Notes under the pieces: model-generated | Seen by the model: the letters and a program-made list of their open reading frames with translations, nothing else | Database searches by the model: none | Told to the model about the DNA's origin: nothing | Shown: positions 8,128-15,697 of the stretch, one piece after another | Layout of the letters: each line of letters begins with the position of its first letter | Numbering within the stretch: position 1 is the stretch's first letter | Source: JBOGFI01 sp050743365 | GTDB lineage: Bacteria > Actinomycetota > Acidimicrobiia > IMCC26256 > JACDBD01 | Reading direction: 5' to 3' | Length of the DNA: 28,200 nt | NCBI GenBank assembly: GCA_050743365.1 | Contig: JBOGFI010000075.1 | Coordinates: forward strand, 1 to 28,200 | Program-made: the position numbers and the translations under genes

Positions 8128-8146
8128 ACCTGACACCGCGTCAGGG
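8128..8146. promoter_or_regulatory. Palindromic operator, copy 2 (CTGAC-N5-GTCAG)
   Basis: The bases read ACCTGACACCGCGTCAGGG, with perfect CTGAC/GTCAG arms and spacer ACCGC. It lies between the divergent ferritin and aldehyde dehydrogenase genes. Its right half-site is the first unit of the 14-bp tandem array that follows. Confidence 0.7.
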
Positions 8147-8190
8147 CAGGGGCGTCAGGGCCGGGGCGTCAGGGCCGGGGCGTCAGGCCG
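8140..8190 (+). repeat. 14-bp tandem repeat of an operator half-site
   Basis: The hexamer GTCAGG occurs at 8140, 8154, 8168 and 8182, exactly 14 bases apart each time. The unit is GTCAGGGCCGGGGC; two copies are exact, the first differs at one base (A for C) and the last is truncated. The repeated hexamer contains one arm of the CTGAC/GTCAG operator. It could be an extended binding platform or simply replication slippage of G-rich sequence next to the operator. Confidence 0.75.
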
Positions 8191-8200
8191 GGCACGAAAT

Positions 8201-8219
8201 AGGAACACGTTATAGTTCC
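8201..8219 (+). promoter_or_regulatory. KstR-like site overlapping the -10 box of the aldehyde dehydrogenase promoter
   Basis: AGGAACACGTTATA (8201-8214) fits the published mycobacterial KstR pattern TnnAACnnGTTnnA except for the first base. It is nested in a wider inverted repeat, GGAAC-N8-GTTCC (8202-8219). TATAGT (8211-8216) is a good -10 hexamer inside it, so a bound protein would block the promoter. A 12-base palindrome, GCCCGATCGGGC, follows at 8220-8231 in the leader. KstR control is an inference from motif likeness. Confidence 0.5.
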
Positions 8220-8248
8220 GCCCGATCGGGCCGAACGGGGGACCGGGC

Positions 8249-9715
8249 ATGACGATGGTGAGCAACAGCCGCCTCCTCATCGGCGGCGACTGGGTCGGCG
8301 GGGACGACGGCGGCTACGAAGTCGTGAACCCGGCCACCGAGGCGGTGGTGGGTGAGGCGCCCGAGGCATCGGTGGAGCAGGCACGCGCCGCCGCCGGGGC
8401 CGCCCGGGAGGCGTTCGACTCCTGGTCGCGGACCACTCCCCAGCAGCGCCACGACCTCCTGAAGGCGGCGGCCAACCGCCTGCGCGAGCGGCTCGACGAC
8501 CTCGTCGGGCTCGTGATCGCCGAAACCGGCTGCACGGCCACGGTGGGGCGACAGATGCAGGTTCCTGTCGCCGCCGGGCGCTTCGACCGCTACGCGCTGG
8601 GCGCGCTCGAGCCGCAGGTGCTGCCGCTGCCGCCCCAGGAGATGCCGCCCACCCCGCTGGCGCCGGGCGGGCTCATGGGCGCGCTGGCGCGCCGGGCGCC
8701 CGTGGGCGTGGTCGCGTGCATCACGCCGTACAACTTCCCCATCGTCAGCATGGCCGGCAAGATCGGTCCCGCCCTCGCCATGGGCAACACCGTCATCGTG
8801 CGCCCGGCCCCCCAGGACCCGCTGGCCGTGATCGAGCTGGTGCGCCTGCTCGAGGAGGTCGGCTTCCCGCCCGGCGTCGTCAACGTGGTGACCGGCTCCA
8901 GCCCGGCGTCGGCCGAGGCGCTGGTCGAGTCGCCCGACGTCGACATGATCAGCTTCACCGGCAGCACCGCGGTGGGGCTCCGGATCGCCGAGGTCGGCGC
9001 CCGCACCTTGAAGCGGCTGCTGCTCGAGCTGGGCGGCAAGGGCGCCGCCATCGTCCTCGACGACGCCGACGTGGCCACCGCGGTGAAGGCGATCGGCTCC
9101 GTCTGGGCGTTCCACTCGGGCCAGATCTGCACCGCGCCGACCCGCGCCGTCGTCCACCGTTCGCGCTACGACGAGCTGGTCGGCGGCCTCGCCCAGATGG
9201 CGGGGATGCTGCCGGTGGGCGACCCGCTCGACGAGGGGACGATCGTGGGGCCGCTCATCACCGGCGCGCACCGCGAGCGGGTGGAGGGCTACATCGAGCT
9301 CGGCCGGAAGGAAGGCGCCGACGTCGTCGCCGGTGGCGGCCGTCCCCAGCACCTCGATCGGGGCTTCTACGTGGAGCCCACCCTGCTCGCCGGGTGCCGG
9401 GCCGACATGCGCGTGTCCCGGGAGGAGATCTTCGGGCCGGTCGTCGTGGTCGAGGCCTTCGACGACGACGAGGAGGCGATCAAGCTCGCCAACGACAGCG
9501 ACTTCGGCCTCTACGACTACGTGTTCACCTCCGACTCGGGGCGCGGCATGCGGGTGGCGCGGCGCCTCCGTGCCGGCAACGTGGGCATCAACACCGTGCA
9601 GCGCAACCACGAGACGCCCTTCGGCGGCACGAAGTACTCCGGTGTCGGCCGCGACGGCGGCTCCTTCGGCCTTCACGCCTACTCGGAGCTCCAGAGCGTC
9701 GTGTGGCCGGGATGA
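8249..9715 (+). CDS. NAD(P)-dependent aldehyde dehydrogenase
   Basis: 488 residues, full length for the ALDH superfamily, oxidising an aldehyde to its acid. The catalytic asparagine is in P-Y-N-F-P (N162), the general base in L-L-E-L-G-G-K (E260) and the nucleophile in S-G-Q-I-C-T (C294). The F-T-G-S-T nucleotide loop is at about 236-240, and E-E-I-F-G-P-V and P-F-G-G-T-K-Y-S-G appear later. The usual lysine of V-x-K-P is arginine here (V-I-V-R-P-A-P). The ATG at 8249 follows a GGGGGA stretch; an ATG two codons later is possible. It leads an operon with two LLM oxidoreductases (ATGA overlap with the first), behind a gap holding the CTGAC operator, its repeat array and a KstR-like site. This suggests it serves the same catabolic regulon. 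Confidence 0.9.
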   Translation: MTMVSNSRLLIGGDWVGGDDGGYEVVNPATEAVVGEAPEASVEQARAAAGAAREAFDSWSRTTPQQRHDLLKAAANRLRERLDDLVGLVIAETGCTATVGRQMQVPVAAGRFDRYALGALEPQVLPLPPQEMPPTPLAPGGLMGALARRAPVGVVACITPYNFPIVSMAGKIGPALAMGNTVIVRPAPQDPLAVIELVRLLEEVGFPPGVVNVVTGSSPASAEALVESPDVDMISFTGSTAVGLRIAEVGARTLKRLLLELGGKGAAIVLDDADVATAVKAIGSVWAFHSGQICTAPTRAVVHRSRYDELVGGLAQMAGMLPVGDPLDEGTIVGPLITGAHRERVEGYIELGRKEGADVVAGGGRPQHLDRGFYVEPTLLAGCRADMRVSREEIFGPVVVVEAFDDDEEAIKLANDSDFGLYDYVFTSDSGRGMRVARRLRAGNVGINTVQRNHETPFGGTKYSGVGRDGGSFGLHAYSELQSVVWPG

Positions 9716-10629
9716 GGGTCGTCCCCGACGGCGAGCTGGTCTTCGGCATCCAGCTCCCCGTCGTCGCGCTCAGCACGATGGTCGCGGCGCCGTGGGAGCG
9801 CGAAGCGGGCGTCGACGACTTGGTGCGGGCGGCGCAGACCGCCGACCGCGCCGGCTTCTTCTACGTCGCCGTGTGCGACCACATCGCGATCCCGCGGGCG
9901 TTCGCCTCCGCCATGTCGACGACCTGGTTCAACCCGATCGCCACGCTCGGCTTCCTGGCCGCGCACACGGCGCGGGTACGGCTGATGACCAACGTGTTCG
10001 TCGCGCCCTACCGGCACCCGCTCGACACCGCCAAGGCCTTCGCCACCCTCGACGAGCTCTCGGGCGGCCGGGTGATCCTCGGGGTCGGCGCCGGGCACGT
10101 GGCGGGCGAGTTCGAGGCGCTCGGCATCCCGTTCGCCGAGCGGGGCCGGCTCCTCGACGCCGCCATCGACGGCGTGGTGGCGGCGTGGTCCGACGAGTTC
10201 GTGGGCGACGTCGGGCTACGACCCCGTCCCGTCCAGCGCCCCCGCCCGCCGATCTGGGTGGGCGGCTCGTCCCGGCCGGCGCTGCGGCGGGTGGCCGCGC
10301 GGGGCGACGGTTGGGTGCCCCAGGGCACGCCCCGGGCCCAGATGCCCGAGCAGATTGCCTACCTGCGGGCGCACCGCGACGAGGTGCGCCCGGGCGCCGA
10401 GCTCGATCTCGGGGTCATCACCGAGCACTGCTACCTGGGCGACCCGGCCTGGGAGATGCCCGAGCCCACGATCACCGGTCCGGCCGACAAGGTCGCCGAC
10501 TCGTTGCGCGAGTTCGGCGCCATGGGCGTGAACCACCTCCAGGTACGGCTCCGGTCGCGCTCGATCGACGAGCTCTGCGACCAGATGGAGGCGTTCGGCT
10601 CCGAGGTCGGCCCCCTCCTGGAGGGATGA
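9712..10629 (+). CDS. LLM-class (F420-dependent) oxidoreductase, TIGR03619-like
   Basis: 305 residues with a luciferase-like TIM barrel. It shows A-D-R-A-G-F-F-Y-V-A-V-C-D-H near the N-terminus and P-Y-R-H-P-L-D-T-A-K-A-F-A-T-L-D at about residues 100-115. L-S-G-G-R-V-I-L-G-V-G-A-G-H with E-F-E-A-L-G-I-P-F-A-E-R-G follows, then the later P-P-I-W-V-G-G-S-S. This arrangement is that of actinobacterial F420-dependent dehydrogenases and reductases; an FMN-dependent enzyme cannot be excluded. The ATG at 9712 overlaps the aldehyde dehydrogenase stop (ATGA). Mycobacterial steroid regions also carry such a gene (Rv3520c) near lipid-transfer thiolases. Its substrate is unknown. Confidence 0.85.
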   Translation: MRVVPDGELVFGIQLPVVALSTMVAAPWEREAGVDDLVRAAQTADRAGFFYVAVCDHIAIPRAFASAMSTTWFNPIATLGFLAAHTARVRLMTNVFVAPYRHPLDTAKAFATLDELSGGRVILGVGAGHVAGEFEALGIPFAERGRLLDAAIDGVVAAWSDEFVGDVGLRPRPVQRPRPPIWVGGSSRPALRRVAARGDGWVPQGTPRAQMPEQIAYLRAHRDEVRPGAELDLGVITEHCYLGDPAWEMPEPTITGPADKVADSLREFGAMGVNHLQVRLRSRSIDELCDQMEAFGSEVGPLLEG

Positions 10630-10632
10630 GGC

Positions 10633-11628
10633 ATGGCCATGATCGCCCTGCGCTACGACCTGAGGGCCCCGTCGTGGGGCCCGGCCAGCGCGGCCGAGCT
10701 GTACGCCGCCTGCCTCGACCAGTGCGAGTGGGGCGACGAGCACGGTCTCGACTTCGTGATCCTCTCCGAGCATCACGGCGTCGACGACGGCTACCTGCCC
10801 GACCCGCTCACGATGGCGGCCGCCGTCGCCGGGCGGACCAAGCGGATCCAGATCAACGTGGCCGCGGTGCTGGTGCCGCTGCACGACCCCGTCCGACTCG
10901 CCGAGCAGCTCGCGGTGCTCGACCTCGCCAGCGGTGGCCGGGCCGGGTTCGTGGCCGGGGTCGGCTACCGCCACGAGGAGTTCGAGATGGCGGGCGTCGA
11001 CCGGAAACGACGCGGTCGGCTGCTCGAGGAGTACGTCGGCGTGATGCGCAAGGCGTGGACGGGCGAGCGCTTCGTTTGGCGGGGACGGACCGTGCGGGTG
11101 ATGCCGAAGCCCATGTCGCAGCCTCACCCGCTGATGATGATCGGCGGCTCCACCGAGGTCGCGGCGCGACGAGCGGCGCGGCTGCGGCTCGGGTTCTTCC
11201 CCGCCGTCGGCGACCCGGAGCTGGCCAAGATCTACGACGAGGAGTGCCGTGAGGTCGGGTTCGCCGAGGGCTTCTGCAGCCTGCCGGCCGGTCCTGGCTT
11301 CGTGCACGTGGCCGAGGACCCGGAAGGGGCGTGGGCGAGGATCGGCCCGCACGCGCTGCACGAGGCGCAGACGTACGAGAGCTGGCAGACGTCCGACCAA
11401 CGCTCGGCCGTCGACGTGCACGCGCGGGACGTCGACGAGGTGCGCAGGAGCGGCGTGTACCGGGTGGTCACGCCGGACGAGTGCGTGGCCCTGGCGGGGG
11501 AGCTGGGCGACTTCGGCACGCTCATCCTGCACCCGCTCATGGGCGGCATCCCGCCCGATCTCGCCTGGGAGAGCCTCGAGCTGTTCGAGGCCAAGGTGCT
11601 CCCGCGCCTGCGCGTCTCCGACCGCTGA
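10633..11628 (+). CDS. LLM-class flavin/F420-dependent oxidoreductase
   Basis: 331 residues, luciferase-like. L-D-F-V-I-L-S-E-H-H near residue 42 carries the E-H-H found in the bacterial-luciferase branch. P-L-H-D-P-V-R-L-A-E-Q-L-A-V-L-D-L-A-S-G-G-R follows, then G-V-G-Y-R-H-E-E-F at about 112-120, and P-L-M-M-I-G-G-S later. It belongs to a different subgroup from the 9712 gene and may be an FMN-dependent monooxygenase rather than an F420 enzyme. The ATG at 10633 is preceded by GAGGGATGAGG and lies 3 bases after the previous stop, so it is the last gene of the aldehyde dehydrogenase operon. A natural pairing would be oxygenation or reduction followed by aldehyde oxidation, but this is speculation. 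Confidence 0.82.
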   Translation: MAMIALRYDLRAPSWGPASAAELYAACLDQCEWGDEHGLDFVILSEHHGVDDGYLPDPLTMAAAVAGRTKRIQINVAAVLVPLHDPVRLAEQLAVLDLASGGRAGFVAGVGYRHEEFEMAGVDRKRRGRLLEEYVGVMRKAWTGERFVWRGRTVRVMPKPMSQPHPLMMIGGSTEVAARRAARLRLGFFPAVGDPELAKIYDEECREVGFAEGFCSLPAGPGFVHVAEDPEGAWARIGPHALHEAQTYESWQTSDQRSAVDVHARDVDEVRRSGVYRVVTPDECVALAGELGDFGTLILHPLMGGIPPDLAWESLELFEAKVLPRLRVSDR

Positions 11629-11633
11629 CGCGT

Positions 11634-11725
11634 CCCCTCCCCCCTTCCCCCCTTGTTGCGTCGCCGGGGCTGGAGTGTCCGCTGTCTGCGACGCCAGAAC
11701 GTTCGGGGCCGGTGGGGGCGGGGGG
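11634..11725. other. C-tract and G-tract pair before the STAS gene
   Basis: Runs of C on the + strand (11634-11652, two blocks broken by TT) are followed about 50 bases later by runs of G (11705-11708, 11714-11718, 11720-11725). The two tracts could pair into an imperfect stem, or the G runs could form a quadruplex together with GGGGG at 11740-11744. There is no U-rich tail, so a normal intrinsic terminator is not seen. Confidence 0.35.
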
Positions 11726-11737
11726 CGCGTGCTCGTC

Positions 11738-12091
11738 ATGGGGGTCAGCGCCTGCAAGACTGATCGAGGAGTGGAGCACGCCAACTTCGAGACCCGGGCA
11801 GGGACGCAAGACGACGAGATCGTCATCGTCGCGTCGGGTGAGATCGACCTCGCCGCCGCAGTGGGCCTGCGCGCCGAGATCTCCGCCGCGGTGGGGCGCA
11901 GCCCGGATGTCGTCGTCGTCGACCTCGCCGACGCCGGCTTCATCGACTCCTCCGGTATCGACGCCCTCGTGCGCGGGTACCGGTCGGCCGAGCGGGCGGG
12001 GATCGAGCTGGTGGTGCAATCACCATCGCCGTTCTGCCGCCGCGCGCTCGAGATCACGACGCTCAACGAGATCGTCAAGATCCGGGACTGA
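11738..12091 (+). CDS. STAS-domain anti-anti-sigma factor-like protein
   Basis: About 117 residues, nearly all a STAS domain. A beta strand I-V-I-V-A-S-G-E-I-D-L is followed by the signature V-V-V-D-L-A-D-A-G-F-I-D-S-S-G-I-D-A-L. The serine of D-S-S-G is where SpoIIAA/RsbV proteins are phosphorylated by an anti-sigma kinase. The likely role is partner switching with a serine-kinase anti-sigma factor, but no such kinase or sigma factor is in the window. The start is uncertain: ATG 11738 follows G-rich sequence, GTG 11729 is in frame upstream, and GTG 11771 lies nearer the domain but its GAGGA is too close. It stands alone, 109 bases after the LLM operon. Confidence 0.8.
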   Translation: MGVSACKTDRGVEHANFETRAGTQDDEIVIVASGEIDLAAAVGLRAEISAAVGRSPDVVVVDLADAGFIDSSGIDALVRGYRSAERAGIELVVQSPSPFCRRALEITTLNEIVKIRD

Positions 12092-12103
12092 CCCGCTCTC
12101 ACG

Positions 12104-12109
12104 TAGCAT
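12104..12109 (+). promoter_or_regulatory. Probable -10 box for a leaderless fadE30-like transcript
   Basis: TAGCAT ends 9 bases before the GTG at 12119, which would place the transcription start at or next to the start codon. There is no ribosome site before that GTG. The same hexamer occurs at 23206-23211 before the fadE31-like gene. No clear -35 box is seen. Confidence 0.45.
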
Positions 12110-12118
12110 CGGGTCCCC

Positions 12119-13306
12119 GTGGACCTGCGCTTCTCTGCCGAGGACGAGGCCTTTCGTGCCGAGGTCCGTCAGTGGCTCGACGACCATCTGGCCGGAGAGT
12201 TCGCGTCACTGCGCGGGCGCGGCGGCCCCGGCGACGAGCACGCCGACTTCGAGGGCCGCCGGGCGTGGGAGCGCGCCCTCGGCCGGGCGGGTTGGACATG
12301 CGTGGGCTGGCCGAGGGAGCACGGTGGGCGGGGCGCCGGCCTGCACCAGCAGGTCATCTTCTACGAGGAGTACGCGCGCGCTCGGGCCCCGGCCCGTGTC
12401 GGGATCGTCGGCGAGGGTCTCCTCGGGCCGACGCTGATCGCCTTCGGGTCCGAGGCCCAGAAGCGCCGCTTCCTCCCGCCCATCGTCCGGGGCGACGAGC
12501 TGTGGTGCCAGGGCTACTCGGAGCCGAACGCGGGCTCCGATCTTGCCAACGTGGCGACCCGAGCCGTGCTCGACGGCGACGAATGGGTGGTCACGGGGCA
12601 GAAGGTGTGGACGTCGCTGGCGCACTGGTCCGACTGGTGCTTCGTGTTGTGCCGCACCGACCTGGATGCCCCCAAGCACCGGGGGATCTCCTACCTCCTC
12701 GTGCCGATGCGACAGTCCGGCGTCGAGGTGCGCCCCATCGTGCAGCTCACCGGCACGTCGGAGTTCAACGAGGTGTTCTTCGACGGCGCCCGGACCGGCG
12801 CGGCCGACGTAGTCGGCGACGTCAACGGCGGCTGGAAGGTCGCGATGCGGACGCTGGCCTTCGAGCGGGGGGCGTCGACCCTCGGCCAGCAGCTCGCATT
12901 CGAGAACGAGCTCCGGCACGTGGCCGAGATCGCCCGCAAGAACGGCGCGTCGGCCGACCCCGTCATGCGCCAGCGCCTCGCACGTGCGTGGATCGGCCTG
13001 CGGATCATGCGCTTCAACGCTCTGCGGACGCTGAGCGCCATGCAGGGCGATGAGCTCACGCGCGAGGGCATGATCACCAAGCTCTACTGGGCGGCCTGGC
13101 ACCGCGAGCTGGGCGAGCTCGCCATGGACGTGCTCGGGCCCGAGGCCGAGCTCGCCGAGGACGCGCCGTACGAGCTCACCGGCCTCCAACGGCTCTTCCT
13201 GTTCACGCGGGCCGACACGATCTACGGCGGCTCCAACCAGATCCAGCGCAACATCATCGGCGAGCGCGCGCTGGGGCTTCCGGCCGAGCCCCGGGTGCCG
13301 GCGTGA
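12119..13306 (+). CDS. fadE30: Acyl-CoA dehydrogenase, FadE30-like (steroid ring C/D branch)
   Basis: 395 residues, a full-length acyl-CoA dehydrogenase. Segments match what I recall of M. tuberculosis FadE30 (Rv3560c): L-A-G-E-F-A-S-L-R-G near residues 24-33, G-Y-S-E-P-N-A-G-S-D-L-A for FAD, F-E-R-G-A-S-T-L-G-Q-Q and the end T-I-Y-G-G-S-N-Q-I-Q-R-N. FadE30 acts on the propionyl side chain of HIP-derived CoA thioesters. The medium-chain-type glutamate of Y-E-G-T is absent (Y-G-G-S); Glu249 in F-E-R-G, at the isovaleryl-CoA-dehydrogenase position, is the candidate base. The GTG start is probably leaderless. It overlaps the ipdF-like gene by 4 bases (GTGA), the same neighbour as in mycobacteria. 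Confidence 0.85.
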   Translation: MDLRFSAEDEAFRAEVRQWLDDHLAGEFASLRGRGGPGDEHADFEGRRAWERALGRAGWTCVGWPREHGGRGAGLHQQVIFYEEYARARAPARVGIVGEGLLGPTLIAFGSEAQKRRFLPPIVRGDELWCQGYSEPNAGSDLANVATRAVLDGDEWVVTGQKVWTSLAHWSDWCFVLCRTDLDAPKHRGISYLLVPMRQSGVEVRPIVQLTGTSEFNEVFFDGARTGAADVVGDVNGGWKVAMRTLAFERGASTLGQQLAFENELRHVAEIARKNGASADPVMRQRLARAWIGLRIMRFNALRTLSAMQGDELTREGMITKLYWAAWHRELGELAMDVLGPEAELAEDAPYELTGLQRLFLFTRADTIYGGSNQIQRNIIGERALGLPAEPRVPA

Positions 13307-14085
13307 CCGCCACCCCGCCCTACCCCGAGGGCCGCGGCCTCCTCGACGGCAAGGTGGTCGTGGTGACCGCGGCCGCCGGGACCGGCATCGGCTTCGCCAC
13401 CGCCCGCCGCTGCGCCGAGGAGGGCGCGGCGGTGGTGCTGAGCGACCACCACCAACGCCGCCTGGGGGAGGCGGCGGAGCAGCTCGAGGCGCTGACGGGC
13501 AGGCGCCCGTCGGGAACGGTGGTGTGTGACGTCACCGTCGAGGCCGATGTGCAGCGCCTCGTTGCCACCGCCGTGGCCGAAGCCGGAGGCATCGACGTGA
13601 TGGTCAACAACGCCGGCCTGGGCGGGACGGCCGAGCTGGTCGAGATGACCGACGAGCAGTGGCGGGCGGTGCTCGGCGTGACGCTCGACGGCACGTTCCG
13701 CTGTACACGCGCCGCGCTGCGCCACATGATCCCGCGCCGGTCGGGCGCCATCGTGAACAACGCCTCGGTCATCGGATGGCGCGCCCAGGCGGGCCAGGCG
13801 CACTACGCCGCGGCCAAGGCCGGGGTCATGGCGCTCACCCGCTGCGCCGCCGTGGAGGCGGCGCCCGCGGGTGTGCGGGTGAACGCGGTCTCGCCCAGTC
13901 TGGCCATGCACCCGTTCCTGTCGAAGGTGATGAGCGAGGATGTGCTCGAGGAGCTCACCACCCGCGAGGCGTTCGGGCGGGCGGCCGAGCCGTGGGAGGT
14001 CGCCAACGTGATCGTGTTCCTCGCCAGCGACTACTCCTCGTACATGACCGGGGAGGTCGTGTCGGTGAGCAGCCAGCATCCGTGA
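13303..14085 (+). CDS. ipdF: IpdF-like short-chain dehydrogenase (5-hydroxy-HIP-CoA dehydrogenase)
   Basis: A 260-residue SDR. The cofactor loop T-A-A-A-G-T-G-I-G (22-30) has the unusual A-A-A start I recall from mycobacterial IpdF (Rv3559c). N-N-A-G-L-G-G, S155 in N-N-A-S-V-I-G-W-R-A-Q, and Y168/K172 in H-Y-A-A-A-K complete the active site. The tail A-S-D-Y-S-S-Y-M-T-G-E-V-V-S-V-S-S-Q is nearly that of IpdF. In M. tuberculosis and Rhodococcus IpdF interconverts the 5-hydroxy and 5-keto forms of the indane CoA thioester. Its pairing with the fadE30-like gene repeats the mycobacterial order and makes the assignment firm. It is cotranscribed with that gene. The next gene starts about 100 bases later behind a strong hairpin. 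Confidence 0.88.
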   Translation: MTATPPYPEGRGLLDGKVVVVTAAAGTGIGFATARRCAEEGAAVVLSDHHQRRLGEAAEQLEALTGRRPSGTVVCDVTVEADVQRLVATAVAEAGGIDVMVNNAGLGGTAELVEMTDEQWRAVLGVTLDGTFRCTRAALRHMIPRRSGAIVNNASVIGWRAQAGQAHYAAAKAGVMALTRCAAVEAAPAGVRVNAVSPSLAMHPFLSKVMSEDVLEELTTREAFGRAAEPWEVANVIVFLASDYSSYMTGEVVSVSSQHP

Positions 14086-14110
14086 AGCCGGCATCCACCG
14101 AGCCTTGTAG

Positions 14111-14151
14111 ATGCGTCCCCTAGGTACCAGGGCGGTACTTAGGGGACGCAT
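14111..14151. repeat. 18-bp inverted repeat (hairpin) between ipdF and the M1 peptidase gene
   Basis: The arms are 14111-14128 (ATGCGTCCCCTAGGTACC) and 14134-14151, separated by the loop AGGGC. All 18 positions pair except one, which would be G-U in RNA. There is no run of T after it on either strand, so it is not a canonical terminator. It could stop or protect the ipdF transcript, bind a dimeric protein, or be a small mobile or dispersed repeat. No second copy was noticed in the window. Confidence 0.85.
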
Positions 14152-14188
14152 CAGGGAACTGTGGGTGGGCAGCCTACGTTCGTGTCAT

Positions 14189-15673
14189 GTGACGAGGCGA
14201 CGGGTGCTCGCGGCGCTGGCCGCGCTGTCGCTGGTGGTGGCGGCCTGCACCGACGACGAGGACCGCGGGCGCCGGTCGCGTGAGCGGCCCGACCGGCGAC
14301 CGGCGTCGACGACGACCACGACCCCGCGCGCCGACGCAAACCCCGGTGCCGCCGGGGTCGGCGACGAGTACTTCCCGACCCTCGGGAACTCCGGCTACGA
14401 CGTGGCGCACTACACGCTCGATCTCCGCTACGACCCCGGGTCCGACCTGCTGGCCGGCACTGCGACGATCGAGGCGCAGGCGACGGAGCCGCTCGACCAG
14501 TTCCACCTCGACCTCGAGGGGCTCGAGGTCGAGTCGGTCACCGTCGACGGCGACGGAGCGCGCTTCGACCGCGAGGATGCCGAGTTGATCGTCACGCCCG
14601 CCGAGCCGGTCGCCGACAACACCCGGTTCACGACCACGGTCGACTATTCGGGCGTCCCTTCCCCCGAGTTCGAGGGCAGCCTCCAGCTTCCGATCGGCTG
14701 GATCGCGACCGACGACGGCTCCTTCGTGCTGAGCGAGCCCGACGGCGCCCGGACCTGGTTCCCGGCCAACGACCATCCATCCGACAAGGCCAGCTACAGC
14801 TTCCGCTTGACCGTGCCCGACCCGTTCGTCGCCGTCGCCAACGGGCTGATGACCGGCAAGCAGGCCGGCGCGGGCGAGACCACGTACGTATGGGAGGCGG
14901 CCGACCCGATGGCGAGCTACCTCGTCGAGGTCGCGGTCGGTGACTTCGTGATCGAGGAGGCCGGCACCGCGGAATCCGTCCCGATCCGGAACGTCTACGC
15001 CGAGGACATCGCCGGCGCGGCGGCCGACGCGGCCGCGAGCACCCCGGAGATGATCGAGCTGTTCTCGGAGCAGTTCGGGCCCTACCCGTTCGAGGCCTAC
15101 GGCGTCCTGGTGATCGACCGTGCTCTCGGGGTGGCCCTCGAGACGCAGACCCTGTCGCTGTTCGGGTCGGACTTCATCGGCGGGGGCGGCGTCGAGGTGA
15201 TCGGCGGGGCGGACGTCATCTTCGCCCACGAGCTCGCGCACCAGTGGTTCGGCAACGCCGTGAGCCCCGCCCGCTGGAAGGACATCTGGCTCAACGAGGG
15301 CTTTGCGACCTACGCCGAATGGCTGTGGGAGGAGCATTCCGCCGGTGTGCCGGTGGCCCGCTCCGCCCGGTCGACGTACCAGGCGATGGGCATGTTCGGC
15401 GCCGGGCCTCCGCCCGGGGACCCCGGCGTCGACGGCCTGTTCGCAGGAAGTGTGTACCAGCGGGGCGCGCTCACCCTCCAGGCGTTGCGGGTCGAGGTCG
15501 GCGACGACGCCTTCTTCCGGATCCTGCGGACCTACTACGCGCGATTCAACGGCAAGTCGGTCACCACCGACGACTTCGTCGCCGTGGCCGAGGAGGTGAG
15601 CGGCTCGGACCTCGACGCGCTGTTCCGGGCGTGGCTGTACGACCTCAGGATCCCGCCGTTCCCGGAGGGGTAG
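14189..15673 (+). CDS. M1-family zinc metallopeptidase, predicted lipoprotein
   Basis: 494 residues from a GTG at 14189. The start is chosen because it places R-R-R before a hydrophobic segment ending in the lipobox V-A-A-C (Cys20), predicting a lipid-anchored exported protein; a frame from the ATG at 14111 lies in a hairpin and would bury the signal. After an acidic and Arg/Thr-rich linker comes the M1 domain: A-L-E-T-Q-T in place of G-A-M-E-N, then the zinc motif H347-E-L-A-H351 with Glu370 in W-L-N-E-G-F. This is the gluzincin HEXXH-x18-E pattern. M1 enzymes cleave N-terminal residues from peptides. A full C-terminal ERAP-like domain is absent. Nothing ties it to steroid breakdown; it separates the ipdF and echA20 blocks. 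It converges on the SDR gene with a 24-base gap. Confidence 0.88.
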   Translation: MTRRRVLAALAALSLVVAACTDDEDRGRRSRERPDRRPASTTTTTPRADANPGAAGVGDEYFPTLGNSGYDVAHYTLDLRYDPGSDLLAGTATIEAQATEPLDQFHLDLEGLEVESVTVDGDGARFDREDAELIVTPAEPVADNTRFTTTVDYSGVPSPEFEGSLQLPIGWIATDDGSFVLSEPDGARTWFPANDHPSDKASYSFRLTVPDPFVAVANGLMTGKQAGAGETTYVWEAADPMASYLVEVAVGDFVIEEAGTAESVPIRNVYAEDIAGAAADAAASTPEMIELFSEQFGPYPFEAYGVLVIDRALGVALETQTLSLFGSDFIGGGGVEVIGGADVIFAHELAHQWFGNAVSPARWKDIWLNEGFATYAEWLWEEHSAGVPVARSARSTYQAMGMFGAGPPPGDPGVDGLFAGSVYQRGALTLQALRVEVGDDAFFRILRTYYARFNGKSVTTDDFVAVAEEVSGSDLDALFRAWLYDLRIPPFPEG

Positions 15674-15697
15674 GGCCGACGCCGCCGCGGTGGAGGG

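Noticed and set aside
10216..12102. Long minus-strand open frame (628 codons) opposite the LLM and STAS genes
   Set aside because: No recognisable domain, and its composition mirrors the opposite-strand coding pattern.
15674..15697. Possible terminator between the convergent M1 peptidase and SDR genes
   Set aside because: Only 24 GC-rich bases with no convincing stem and no T-run on either strand.
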